Source: Flavobacterium sp. 245 (GTDB lineage Bacteria; Bacteroidota; Bacteroidia; Flavobacteriales; Flavobacteriaceae). From it: a stretch of DNA of 62,286 nucleotides. The stretch is from assembly GCF_004362055.1 (NCBI RefSeq), contig NZ_SNXB01000001.1, forward strand, positions 713,162 to 775,447. Reading direction: 5' to 3'. Position 1 is the stretch's first letter, and every line of letters begins with the position of its first letter. This document shows, piece by piece, positions 22,301 to 25,668 of this stretch. Both the position numbers and the translations under genes were made by a program. The notes below the pieces were generated by a model that had not been told where the DNA came from, made no database searches, and saw nothing but the letters and a program-made list of their open reading frames with translations.

Positions 22301-22549
22301 TACTTTACACCTAACGGAGATGGTATTTATGATACTTGGGGTCCTGGTTGTACAAATATTTACAACAACCTTGAATTCTCAATCTTCGACAGATACGGTC
22401 GTGTAATTGCTAAATATCACTATGGTCAAAAATGGGACGGAAGATACAATGGAGAAGAATTGCCTTCTGGTGATTACTGGTATGTTCTTAAACTAAATGA
22501 CGAGAAAGATGCAAGAGAGTTTGTTGGACATTTCACTTTATACAGATAA
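1358..22549 (+). CDS. sprB: SprB-type giant mobile surface adhesin, type IX secreted
   Basis: A 7,063-residue protein; F. johnsoniae SprB is about 6,500. It begins with a signal peptide (Lys-Lys, hydrophobic core, cleavage near VFSQ at about residue 25). Residues ~30-390 form a unique N-terminal region, followed by a DUF11-like domain (LRYTLGFKNEGND, ~410-500). Cys-containing Ig-like modules follow, with a jelly-roll-like segment at ~1255-1455 (ends IDDISVYQ). The bulk, to ~6,970, is SprB modules of ~80-90 residues with the pattern TCNG...GG..PY.YS.NG...F..L..G.Y...V.D.NGC. The last ~90 residues (NYFTPNGDG...SGDYWYV...F.GHFTLYR) match the gliding-associated type B C-terminal domain, which in F. 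johnsoniae directs secretion through the T9SS with help from SprF. The protein is known to move along the cell surface and pull cells over agar. Its own ATG follows A-rich sequence; sprF is 43 nt downstream. Confidence 0.93.
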   Translation: MKKPTILKIAILLLLFLQADIVFSQNAAQSKDFTREYNKQLRGDILTIGNNILNRGTKKSDGTYSVSPNTDYNGTDYNGNFDMYYINVDPVSNNSDPIFSSSSATLTIPNSNAPGDPCYKVAYAALYWSGILKTKDNSAAEIAKRKDINKVKFKIPNGAYQDIVGTLIHDIPNPTNGINPDKTQAYACWAVVTDLLNAKNPDGKYTVANVIATQGVEQTNGETGLSAGWSLFIVYEDANLATKSISTFNGFKALASNQAPLTTKVTGFTTPAKGTVNARFAFAALEGDRGYRGDYLSINGKKITPTIRPLVNGNDNFFNSTINSLNTAFIARDPKSSNTLGFDAGVIDLDPDWGVITNNQTSADITLGTNQDVYIYYFTAFSVDVIAPKVVLTKAVHDAGENDMSNKNVTLSQELRYTLGFKNEGNDSATEFTITDQLPVNTNFNFPGDIFELPSVMTIANNVTYNAATRTITFKVPNSLVEKNDPKDKIRFKVHVVDDCATLTDACNNVIKNSAFSSYRGNPAAGGGGNETLFEDQSYASITGCNISPQSTNFLVGLDACKNRKAEICLSEMEISASGGYTTYKWATSSSYSPVLGTNQKLKITGPGTYYVYSTKTGCPDFEEIITVTDGGGVKANPIIKYADNKDSNGIIAPCDIDGKPLPKIFLCGANDSRLFNLELPLATVVWEKTSCVRPPLSELSELCADERASCTWISAGANGSLFTASEAGYYRVTITSGGCVNRYYFNVYKSDVAINETHKNILCTTPGSITVDKLTGYEFSLTHVLIPASSSTTTAWDDNNVFTITQEGNYVVNYRLKNVNPTCAYKTNQIIITKDDFTAGIDNPNENPLCFGDKGSMQVSATSGFTNYYYILYEDGVKIQELGPLPRTHLFSDLTPGKTYTVDVFTKKADQSIECTYTVGRLIPNPAAALSVTSSVIKSLTTCAEGLYRITASGGSGSYSFFVDGSTTAQPSGVNDNTDLNSIILSTPTAKEYTILVRDSNLCETTYKFTVPANPKPVYTVVPSVIKCYGERGSITVNVSNANGYSLEYSIDNGNTFGADPTFLNLKSGAYNVVVRYTLSGQSCTDPAQVVTILPPAGALTASGGVSELAGCRLGGLGGRLRFTNVTGGKIPYQYSFDGGLTFDDLPYEDVMHGTYVLIVKDAEGCTYKLPYDVVLDPKPADPSIDPLNVVYNCNGTGKTTVTINNPSNGNYSYEYYLDNVPNTPITNNVFDNVLSGDHKVKIVYKLEDATTYSNLLKEDFGSGDPTTSPGIAAAYCFNNQDVNIHTCPNPTRSVEDNQYSVASFFWRGDTAWYPFKDHTSNGTVADGRYLLVNIGSAAGDYGVLYSKPIADVIPNQPVKVDLAVANLLNAGVAGAAPIVRFELVNPAGVVVARVDTGKIAEDKNDPNRTKWIEIPTISLNPGPNTNLTFVIRSGSLEYNGNDLLIDDISVYQLPKSCLQEKEIEFSVGTDKAFTVLEPVIKDVDCNGGNTGTITITAENFNGSFYYSVNGGNLESSTTSPVIIDELTAGNYTVVVQSDLAGTCSKSFNKTVGAPTAVTVDATVTAQAKCGTGNGATITATASGGTGPTYTYELRAADGVTVIAGNAFPHSNIFTNVAAPGTYTVAAKDINGCLSSISPAIVVNAPTQPTASLSTTSDLCYDANKATIIVTATGTGTLTYSLDGAAAVNTNTFTNVGVGNHTVVVTDSNTCSATVSNIIVATELKARPEVTKTLDCNTTGATIKVDIEGGTAPFTYKYKLGASGTYSASIPVTGTTFDYAAPGSGTYYFEISDANSPTSCKVEVSTTVDAISNPTVNATPVQVTCNGGSNGEVILAGSGGSGGYTYSFNNSGFTTTVKYTGLKAGIDYPFQVMDNKGCKSLPGSIRLTEPTVVQGIIKATEITCSSTGTIPAVVTVTASGGTGTGYQYSFNNATSFTTTNTFPTTTAGSIVTAYIKDSNNCQIGPLSITIGAFDQITGINLVDSGYDCSTTPPGGHVTLTAVKAGTLANISYKITAGPAGYNTASNTTGDFKSLTPGLYTFQATDSKTLCTFSISYDVKGTSDIVAGGSVVTTIKCNGGTGTIQFTVTGAKTSGYDYVIKNAGGTTIQQANNVAASTTTIAVASAVVAGDYTITATDRLTKCKAVYTVTLTQPNAAVDVTATAANITCSKFTSVITAVGSGGTPNYSYAVVKQGSSAPAAGAYTTSATMTVDTNNGNDRNWTVYIKDVNGCPDTVNVSILMDAVPTVTATLDNQCTGSGSSFTITANGTGGTGTLTYGINGPTGAFGTNNVFNVSASATPYTVWVKDGNLCTASAAAIMVYPQLTAITVVKELDCSTTSPDATITVTPNGGRSAYTYAVSTNGGTSYSPMGSNVYTSATAGTFLIRVTDANGCTFVTTTEILPKTNPSLAIGSQKNVSCNGAANGSVQLIGSGGSLTGGQNYQYSDNGTTYVSTSLFTGLSGGAHTFYVKDSKGCTGSLTVTIQEPDPLVISDTTTPFSCSITNTKVAGSVEINIPTGGTAPYQYSFNGGGYGPTRLLTVNDNGVSDQTVTYSVKDANGCIENGSTILRRLNPPSNMTFLNNAITCTATSTNVTVSVSNGVGTLQYETIAPSVIIRGKQTGNVFNGLTPGTYTFRVTDANGCFDTKTYKIDDVTPILVIGNKGNDAKCKGSSTGNGTYTVSNVSAVGNYSFALTAGTLGTGTLTKSATNANVLVLANVAAGTYTVRVTDLTTGCFKDESITIGEPSLDVDVTATATNITCKVFTSVITAVGAGGTPNYTYAVVERNATAPTVINGGASLTVDTANGTKMFWDVYVKDVNGCTDFVTVEIKADKVPTVTAVLDNQCTGTGSNFTITATGADGKGTLLYGINGANGSFSTNNVFNVPAGTYTVWVKDANNCTASAAPITIYPQLAAKANVTKQLDCSASPKAEITVDIEGGKSTYTYRVDPGTGTYGAVQTVTGTQFVFTNATTAGTYKFEITDSNSPACKIEVSAIVSAISDPTVTIAAQTNITCNGLSNGSVQLAGHGGSGGYTYSDALAGTYTTTATFSGLALGAHTFYVKDSKGCTGSVVVTITQPSVLVISDITTPFSCSTTNTKVAGSVEINVPTTGTAPYQYSFNGGGYGPTRILTVNDNGTSNQTITYSVRDANGCIANGSTILNRLNSPKITIVNSSAITCSVFTSTATVVITAGTGVGTLEFETIAPSKVILPKQPSNSFAGLTDGSYTFKVTDANGCYDVYNVIIKPVTNIAVRGDVSSNVKCKGDATGSGVFTVSGFTGSYSYSINGGTIVSAQTATTIPLTNQLAGTYNIAITDEATGCTATGSLTIDEPVLGLTANYVTVNANCKIGTSKVTVNVTGGTPIYRYSFVQDGLAMGTLTTSNTANLDPSVNKDWDVYVVDGNGCQVRLDVVIDTDNAPTVTASTANQCLGSGTYEITASATGVAPFTYSINGTNYQVSNKFPVNVAGNYTIYVKDANGCIASTATPVTVLAQLTVSPKLVKNITCVSGDEAAKITLTVGGGSGNFTYTSTPATGSFTGNVFTTSDAGNYIFTVTDTDTNCTATTTLAVPIIIPTQPEFTVANGAGISCNGDASASLNVVVDPSKGVAPFVINVFNKTSTPPFDYGTQTSGLKAGDYTITVTDANGCPVSKDITIAEPDPLVLDFDTEDLQCTGAGVTKGKIIINSVTGGTGLYNYYVTGINNFSKQRLNTNGSYVVEVVDFGLYQIRIEDANGCSILESNIKIAAPPDYLDISVATSASCGAGGGSAVVSIGSAFPSSGPFYFNIYKGSTPPQIFTAVNVDGWQGEIPSGSLSTVFTGLTPGVKYTFIVYDKGTDCYYYQEAEDAVPTNSLLEVVGGVANNVSCVGENDGKYTFAIKNNYTSGPSVDASFEVYEAITNKLVTIIPALPSNTATIAAGATSTTFTVSPLPVGSYYILVKEDVGPNAGCSVVSANFNIKESTKVMSLTASVSTKEDCNNLAIISAQAKDGTGPYTYQVVASGASPVSGAWVSGNTFTRAGSIAGTLYDVYAKDDFGCEKFVPVTVYKYAAPTIDPVAPICYTGTPFKVTITGTVDPTIVGAPTYSTDNVAYQASNEFEFNAAGTYHLYIKDGKGCTATIDYEVKPQVTLQANLALDLTCTANASITLTPGGGTGTYGSYYVDIDGGGYGVITMPYEPSAAGTYTFRVADSQGCQAFSSPVIVTPALLPAANATPFDVTCIGGTDGSIEATATSGIPPFEYQLEQGGTILKAFSIVNTFTDLSADNNYVVRVKDAKNCEITVPVTIEEPVNLVASAALTKGLLCYPDNDAIDAEVTVTVTSGGTPPFQYSFDNGANYGDNNVFTTTASGPVKVSVRDAHGCIVNLADVIVPALDAPTDMDISGTLVFCNPAARQTSTVTITNVQNGVGTPQFEILSPIVRAKQPSNVFTGLAPNDLPYVFQITDANGCTYQESYKVLPAEVITVSGQLVSNVTCNPGTNGEVLFTVGNFTGTYSYSLNGGAAVTGQTSLTIPVTGITAASTQTVAIIDEVTGCTATASIIVAQPAALALSVLTNINANCNNDAQVTVEATGGTAPYEYSFVVAGAGSPGVFTSSASAILDPATPNWDVYVKDVNGCIITAPITVPVVKDAPPTMGTPAPICFVGTAVTIDLAALATVNIGTGVYRVDGSDITGSTYNVTAPGTYKFSVVDGNGCESNIVSFEVKPQVTLLAELLQDLTCTLAADIKLTPGGGTGTYPIYQVEINNSGTYVALPAVYTAGTYKFRVEDSQGCEGFSNTIIVTPALLPAATAAAIDATCIGGNNGSIEVTATSGITPLQYQLEKGATIVKAFSTSNVFTGLVAGTDYVVTVKDAKDCEITIPVTVGEPAVLVASATLTQGLTCGTGNAANAAEVTVTVTSGGTPTYQYSFDGGSTYGDSNTFTTTLSGMVNVSVRDANGCITALTGVNIPALTPPTAMSATGTLVFCEPAARRESTVTLTVTGGELPLSYAIISPAGSTNVTGASSGVFTGLLPDALPYVFEVTDNKGCTFRAEYTVKPAVEITVASALVKNVTCNGGNDGAVKFTVANFTGTYSYSINGLPAVTAQTNAVINVTGLTAGVAQNIVITDEVTGCTATASIQVGEPAVLDLDLVSQTPANCYLGSIVTVQATGGTPAYKYAFVKTGVTPLASDYTTSNSTVLAYDDLGSNDWDVYVQDANLICSDKILVTLTKHAAPTIDPNANVYCYTGGPVSITITGTTDPSITTPPMYSIGNGYKASPDFTLNAPGTYDFYIKDGNGCIAHATYVLRQELLIQATLTQDLNCTTNDATITLLATQGTGTYPNFYVSKDGGAYVGVTSPYHPVDAGTYTFKVNDGICETVSVPVVVTPLSVPSFAAAPVDVLCQGDSNGSITITASNGVAPYKYSINGGTTYFDSNIFTGLAVGTYSVTVIDAKGCSPLSASNIDINAPVVLTATNAVTPFGCDVSNNAKDASVTLTAAGGTSPYSYSFDNGVSFGSSPTHVVNAASTINYVVVDFNGCRVTGSVAVPSYNPPTSFDLSATPIYCNTVGGVATVTVSNVVGGVAVTPYNYAIVEPTASATSNTTGSFANLLPGTYVIKVTDNNGCSTLNSIEVKKASEISVEAQLLSNVLCNGGTTGSIAFTISNFIAPADYTFALSPNNGTFTQVGDVVTYTGLSATNYTFTVTDRTSGCTDNVSNFLVDQPTAPLSFTMTATDISCNNKNATITVTAAGGTPAYGYAAVVRNATAPTSFSTDNKIVVDTNNGTDLAWDVYVKDFNGCTTLVQTQNISTAPLPSGITANVASQCPSSTGTYDFTVTVTSGVGPFEYSIGGGFQPSNTFSVNSSGSYDITVRDANGCTTTVTGAVVISDALDLQLDVQKLPSCDFIDGRIVASATGGSGNYRYTSGAYIPVIVGTTATFNNMPAGIHTITVEDLTTRCKDIVTVEMKAATLITGFNLEKTDVTCNGESNGRIIVHLAPNAPGVNDNPVYTYTLTGTTIGGTAVSVGPQEGNIFDNLLPGDYTVRVTSGRGCNDQADTRILQPTAIVVNAPTVTPFGCTAGTNTKNFASITVNSVTGGTTPYVLYEFTKNGTVVQNNSSNVYNETDLAGGTYSVRVFDSNGCVGSSTAPIVIAPFITMNDVNVNVTAPITCVSNQTIQVSVATTGGTPAALVYTLTGITGTVYNQTNPNGLFTGLAIGSYQITVFNPATGCTIKGFHYVNDANTFVINATPVNGEVCYGAADGSVDLLFVDTLLNPGNEAGAFTYSITGPVPSSGNSANAGPVRISGLLAGQYSVTAKLVNSPECTVTTVFTIKQPASALTITKSQTPITCAAENNDGSISVAAVGGWDANYEYELVGPVSKVYSSENVFKGLTAGTYTINVKDGKGCVATTTAVLVNPTPIVVNATASATMLSCYGDKSAVITVALPTGGQGSNYLYTLNTLSDNPISVAGPQPSPIFTGLGAGTYTVTVTDGFSCSATSAQIVISEPTIVTGSLLQSRAATCTLPAQLTLSATGGRAPYTYSVNGTTVLGTFTTSVTFNVTPGQYSYYVADANGCVGFATNGITVNPLVPLTVDLDVSSAIVRCKGDATAILIAKAEGGLGNYVYTLYSGTTGTNVVRAAQNTGQFLDLPVGFYRISVQSGDCSSVSRAFEITEPLAPFAVGFAQTNVTCFGESNGKMVITATGGTGAYKYSISPDSDQYDTKNVFENLAVGEYTVTAIDANGCNEVYTFTITQPALLKATEVPNSMIPEVCVGDKDGAFSVEISGGTAPYSVSLDVEKGPFTAGAAGQTIFDFTKLTGGTHMVYFKDAAGCMNVVQIDMPLPVVLDPKAEINYDCVDNKAANRVTITIDSSITNPVDVDYQLDGTGAYQPSNIFTNVAPGNHYVTARHTNGCEVPTVSFEIKAVQPLAIALSAGKPEMNVISVTGSGGAPAYEYSFNGEPFTSSNTYKIYKSGDYVVVVRDQNGCTATITVPAIYVDVCLDNYFTPNGDGIYDTWGPGCTNIYNNLEFSIFDRYGRVIAKYHYGQKWDGRYNGEELPSGDYWYVLKLNDEKDAREFVGHFTLYR
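6020..20290 (+). repeat. Higher-order repeat inside sprB (about 1.75-kb unit of seven SprB modules)
   Basis: A marker module with Trp/Leu-x-VY-x-KD-x-NGC recurs at about 8018, 9787, 11536, 13430, 15163, 16912 and 18650: spacings about 1.77, 1.75, 1.89, 1.73, 1.75 and 1.74 kb. Each marker is followed in the same order by modules recognisable as (b) PTVTA..NQC, (c) QL.A...KxLDC, (d) ITCNGxSNGS, (e) TPFSC..NTKVAGSV, (f) AITC..STVTV and (g) NVKCKGxxTG. A divergent leading unit that lacks the marker spans about 6020-7830. Unit three is longer because its f and g modules carry insertions. Boundaries are approximate. Confidence 0.8.
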
Positions 22550-22592
22550 CAAAGTAATAGCCCCTATGATGTTATCTAAAAAAATTATTACA

Positions 22593-23567
22593 ATGAAAAA
22601 GTTTATTTTATCCCTAGTACTCATGGCTGTAACAACAAGTTACAGCCAAGAGTTAAACCTACCAGTGTTTACCCAGTATTTAGCTGATAACCCATTCGTG
22701 CTTTCACCTGCCTATGCCGGTGTTGGAGATAACTTTCGTATTAGAGCGAACGGTTTAACGCAGTGGGTCGGAATTAAAGATGCGCCTGAAAACCAGTCTT
22801 TATATGCTGATTTTAGAATCTTGGATCGTTCAGGTGTTGGTATCTCGCTTTATAATGATAAAAACGGATATACAAGACAAACCGGAGCTAAGGTTTCCTT
22901 TGCTCACCACTTGATTTTAGATTATTATTCTAAGCAGTATTTGTCTTTTGGTATTTCGTATAACTTCAACAGTTTCAGAATTGATATTGATGAGTTCAAT
23001 AATACCATTGAGCATCCAATTCTTGATCCATCGGTAACAGACAATCGTTATACGGCAAATAATAACTTTGATATTAGTGCTTTATATCGTAATAAAAACT
23101 TCTATTTGAGTTTCAACGCAAATAACGTTTTAAAGAAAAATGTCGATAAATACCGTGGAGTAGAGCCAAACTTGCTTTCTAATTATCAAGTTTACACAGG
23201 ATATGTTTTTAACGACGGAGAAAATAGACGTATTGAATATGAACCATCTGTTTACTTTCAATATTTTGCCAGCGATAAACGTTCAACAACCGATTTTAAC
23301 TTCAAATACAGACGTTACAACCGTTACGAAGATTATTACTGGATTGGTGTTTCCTATCGTATGTTAAACGACCAGTTTCCAAAACCATTATCTGTTGGGC
23401 CAATGGCAGGTTTTATGAAGTCTAGATTTTATTTTGGATATTCTTACCAAGTTATGTTCAACGATTTAGGAAACTATAATACAGGTACTCACGTAGTAAC
23501 CATAGGTTTTGATTTCTTGCAGGCTATCAGTAACTGTCCTTGTACGCAGAGTCCGGTTCACGATTAA
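22593..23567 (+). CDS. sprF: SprF, PorP/SprF-family outer membrane protein
   Basis: A 324-residue protein. I start at the ATG at 22593 because it gives a clean signal peptide (MKKFILSL, cleavage after SYSQ); the longer frame overlaps the sprB 3' end. The mature protein opens with LPVFTQYLADNPFVLSPAYAG, the family hallmark, and alternates amphipathic strands rich in Tyr/Phe to the end, as expected for an outer membrane beta barrel of about 14 strands. In F. johnsoniae SprF is needed for secretion of SprB and is specific for its type B C-terminal domain. The gene follows sprB by 43 nt, so it is probably co-transcribed. The small GGCT-AATA-AGCC hairpin about 20 nt after the stop has no T-run. 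Confidence 0.92.
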   Translation: MKKFILSLVLMAVTTSYSQELNLPVFTQYLADNPFVLSPAYAGVGDNFRIRANGLTQWVGIKDAPENQSLYADFRILDRSGVGISLYNDKNGYTRQTGAKVSFAHHLILDYYSKQYLSFGISYNFNSFRIDIDEFNNTIEHPILDPSVTDNRYTANNNFDISALYRNKNFYLSFNANNVLKKNVDKYRGVEPNLLSNYQVYTGYVFNDGENRRIEYEPSVYFQYFASDKRSTTDFNFKYRRYNRYEDYYWIGVSYRMLNDQFPKPLSVGPMAGFMKSRFYFGYSYQVMFNDLGNYNTGTHVVTIGFDFLQAISNCPCTQSPVHD

Positions 23568-23648
23568 TAAAAGACAAAACCATTTCAAAGGCTAATAAGC
23601 CATAAGTATAAAGCGAGTCGCAACATTATGTGTTTTTACCGCAATAAT

Positions 23649-23679
23649 TTGAAATAAACTGGCAATAACATTAAATTTG
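23649..23679 (+). promoter_or_regulatory. Bacteroidota-type promoter of the LytS/LytTR operon
   Basis: TTG at 23649-23651 and TAAATTTG at 23672-23679 are separated by 20 nt and match the -33/-7 pattern TTG...TAnnTTTG. Transcription would start near 23685, giving a leader of about 40 nt that contains the palindrome at 23708-23727. Confidence 0.65.
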
Positions 23680-23707
23680 GATAGTATCAGTTTGCATTGT
23701 CAAAATG

Positions 23708-23727
23708 ATAAATCAAATTTGATTTAT
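23708..23727 (+). promoter_or_regulatory. Perfect 20-bp palindrome overlapping the kinase start codon
   Basis: ATAAATC AAATTT GATTTAT is self-complementary over 20 bp, and its last two bases are the first two of the ATG at 23726. It could be an operator for a dimeric regulator or an RNA hairpin that hides the start codon. There is no direct evidence for either. Confidence 0.55.
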
Positions 23728-24817
23728 GAAAGCAAAATTTTCACTTTATGCGAAACATATAGTTCTGTGCCTCGCTTTTCTTTTTTTGCCGTATGCCTTC
23801 ACATCGACAAATACCATTTTTTCGTTGCCGCATTTATACACAAATGCACACGACCGCATTTACTTTTTCATCTATTTTACACTTCTTTGTTTTTTCTATT
23901 TTAACTATTATTACTTAATTCCGAGGTTCTATTTTTCCGAAAAGAAATTTCTATACTATTCCATCATTGTTGTATTTCTTTTATTTTTTCTTTGGATATC
24001 AACCACTCTAGATCATCCAGCCCGAAATTTTTTAGATTTCAGAAATCCTCCAGAACATTTTGAACACAATCCTGGACTATTTTCAGAGCATTTTCCTCCG
24101 CATCCCTCTTTTGTAAAAGAAGAACCTTTTGATTTCGTAGGTGGTCCGCCAACACAATATGGGCATACCGCTTTGGTTTATTTAATTGGAGTAATTTCTA
24201 GCCTGCTTTTTGCGATTACAGGCAGATTGCAACGTGTTGAAAAAGAAAAAGTAAAATCGGAACTGGCATTTTTAAAAGCGCAGATAAATCCGCATTTCTT
24301 GTTCAATACACTTAACAGTATTTATGCTTTGGCCTTAAAGAAAGATGATAAAACACCAGACGCCGTAGTACAGCTTTCCGAATTAATGCGCTATATAATG
24401 ACCAATTCAAATGATGAAGTTATTGATCTGTCCAAAGAAATAAACTACATTAATAATTTTATTTCACTCCAAAAAACACGTTTAGGAAATACCGTAATTG
24501 TTGATTATAAAGTCACCGGAAATACTTTCGGAAAACAGATTACACCGCTTATTTTAATATCTTTCATCGAAAATGCATTCAAATATGGTGTAAATCCAGA
24601 TCAAACTTCTGAAATTTGTATCACTATTGATATTAGAGAAGAAGTGCTAACGTTATTCGTTTCCAATAAAAAAACATTTTCAGTACAGTCTGAATCCGGA
24701 ATTGGACTTCAAAATACAATCGAAAGATTAAAATTGGTTTATCCAAACAAACATCAGCTTAAAATTGAAGATACTCTTCAAGAATATGTTGTAAACCTTT
24801 CTATAAAATTAGAATGA
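23726..24817 (+). CDS. LytS-type sensor histidine kinase with four membrane segments
   Basis: 363 residues. Hydrophobic segments lie at about 10-29, 45-64, 76-92 and 148-166. The His-kinase domain (PF06580 type) has the phosphoacceptor H190 in NPHFLFNTLN, an N-box at IENAFKYG (~281-288) and a short G-box SGIGLQNTIERL (~325-336). If the N-terminus is cytoplasmic, the ~55-residue loop between segments 3 and 4 is periplasmic; it is rich in His, Pro and Phe (His at 97, 111, 114, 122, 126, 147), suggesting that it senses a metal or another small ligand. The stop overlaps the start of the response regulator (ATGA), so the pair is translationally coupled. Confidence 0.9.
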   Translation: MKAKFSLYAKHIVLCLAFLFLPYAFTSTNTIFSLPHLYTNAHDRIYFFIYFTLLCFFYFNYYYLIPRFYFSEKKFLYYSIIVVFLLFFLWISTTLDHPARNFLDFRNPPEHFEHNPGLFSEHFPPHPSFVKEEPFDFVGGPPTQYGHTALVYLIGVISSLLFAITGRLQRVEKEKVKSELAFLKAQINPHFLFNTLNSIYALALKKDDKTPDAVVQLSELMRYIMTNSNDEVIDLSKEINYINNFISLQKTRLGNTVIVDYKVTGNTFGKQITPLILISFIENAFKYGVNPDQTSEICITIDIREEVLTLFVSNKKTFSVQSESGIGLQNTIERLKLVYPNKHQLKIEDTLQEYVVNLSIKLE

Positions 24818-25503
24818 TCAAAGCAATTGCATTAGATGACGAGCCATTGGCATTAGAAATTCTTCAGAGTTTGTGTGATACAATTGATTACATAAATCTG
24901 GACAAAGTCTTTACGAAATCTGATGAAGCTTTTAAATATCTTAAAAAATATCCGGTCGATTTACTGTTTCTAGACATTAATATGCCGTCGATTTCTGGTC
25001 TTGATTTTTATAAAAAACTGCCACACAAAACAATGGTTATTTTCACGACGGCTTATTCTGAATTTGCTGTTGAAGGTTTTACCTTAAATGCAACCGATTA
25101 TCTTTTAAAACCTATTTCGCTTTCCCGTTTTCAGCAAGCCACCGAAAAAGCTTTTTCGCAATGGAAACTGCAAAATCAAAATATTGAACAGCAATATCTT
25201 TTTATCCGCGCTGATTATAGTTTGATCAAGATTTTGTTTTCTGATATTTTATATATCGAAGGTTTAGATGATTATTTGAAGATTCACATTCAAAATCAAA
25301 AAACGGTCGTTGCAAGAATGACCTTAAAAGCGATACTTCAAAAATTGCCAGAAACGGAGTTTATCCGAGTGCATCGTTCTTTTATTGTTCCAATTGCAAA
25401 AATCGAGAAAATCAGAAACAAAGTACTGTTTATAGAAAAGGCTGAAATCCCGATAAGCGCCAGTTACGAAGAAGCTTTCTTTGCACTTTTGGATAAAAAA
25501 TAA
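24814..25503 (+). CDS. LytTR-family response regulator
   Basis: 229 residues. The receiver domain spans ~1-115, with acidic pocket D8/D9, phosphoacceptor D54 (LFLDINMP), T79 and K99 (LLKP). The LytTR DNA-binding domain spans ~125-227 and includes the signature FIRVHRSFIVP. It is cognate to the overlapping kinase. Regulators of this class bind direct repeats about 21-22 bp apart; such a pair lies 50 nt downstream (25551-25581), ahead of the dioxygenase-like gene, so that cluster is its likely target. Confidence 0.92.
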   Translation: MIKAIALDDEPLALEILQSLCDTIDYINLDKVFTKSDEAFKYLKKYPVDLLFLDINMPSISGLDFYKKLPHKTMVIFTTAYSEFAVEGFTLNATDYLLKPISLSRFQQATEKAFSQWKLQNQNIEQQYLFIRADYSLIKILFSDILYIEGLDDYLKIHIQNQKTVVARMTLKAILQKLPETEFIRVHRSFIVPIAKIEKIRNKVLFIEKAEIPISASYEEAFFALLDKK

Positions 25504-25550
25504 AAGATTCTGTCCGACTTATTTTTACTACAAAAAACATTTTTTTCTTT

Positions 25551-25581
25551 GTTCACCTCATAAATTTTGTGGTTTACCTCA
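25551..25581 (+). promoter_or_regulatory. Candidate LytTR binding site (direct repeat)
   Basis: GTTCACCTCA at 25551-25560 and GTTTACCTCA at 25572-25581 differ at one base and start 21 bp apart, the spacing expected for a LytTR dimer. Both contain the GTTnA core of the known consensus. A promoter-like TAAATTTTG lies between the two halves. The site is about 90 nt upstream of the dioxygenase ATG. Confidence 0.45.
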
Positions 25582-25668
25582 AACTTTTTTCAACGCTTCA
25601 ATTTCGAATAATTTTACTCGAAAATAACTGTTAATCATTTAATTGGTATAACATTTAAAACAAAAGCA

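Noticed and set aside
23583..23606. Small GGCT-AATA-AGCC hairpin after sprF as terminator
   Set aside because: Only four base pairs and no T-run.
23677..23904. Plus-strand frame overlapping the start of the LytS-type kinase
   Set aside because: It is a shifted frame across the membrane segments of the kinase; the kinase frame has the family motifs.
24814..24817. ATGA overlap as a possible frameshift between kinase and regulator
   Set aside because: Both proteins are complete in their own frames; this is ordinary translational coupling.
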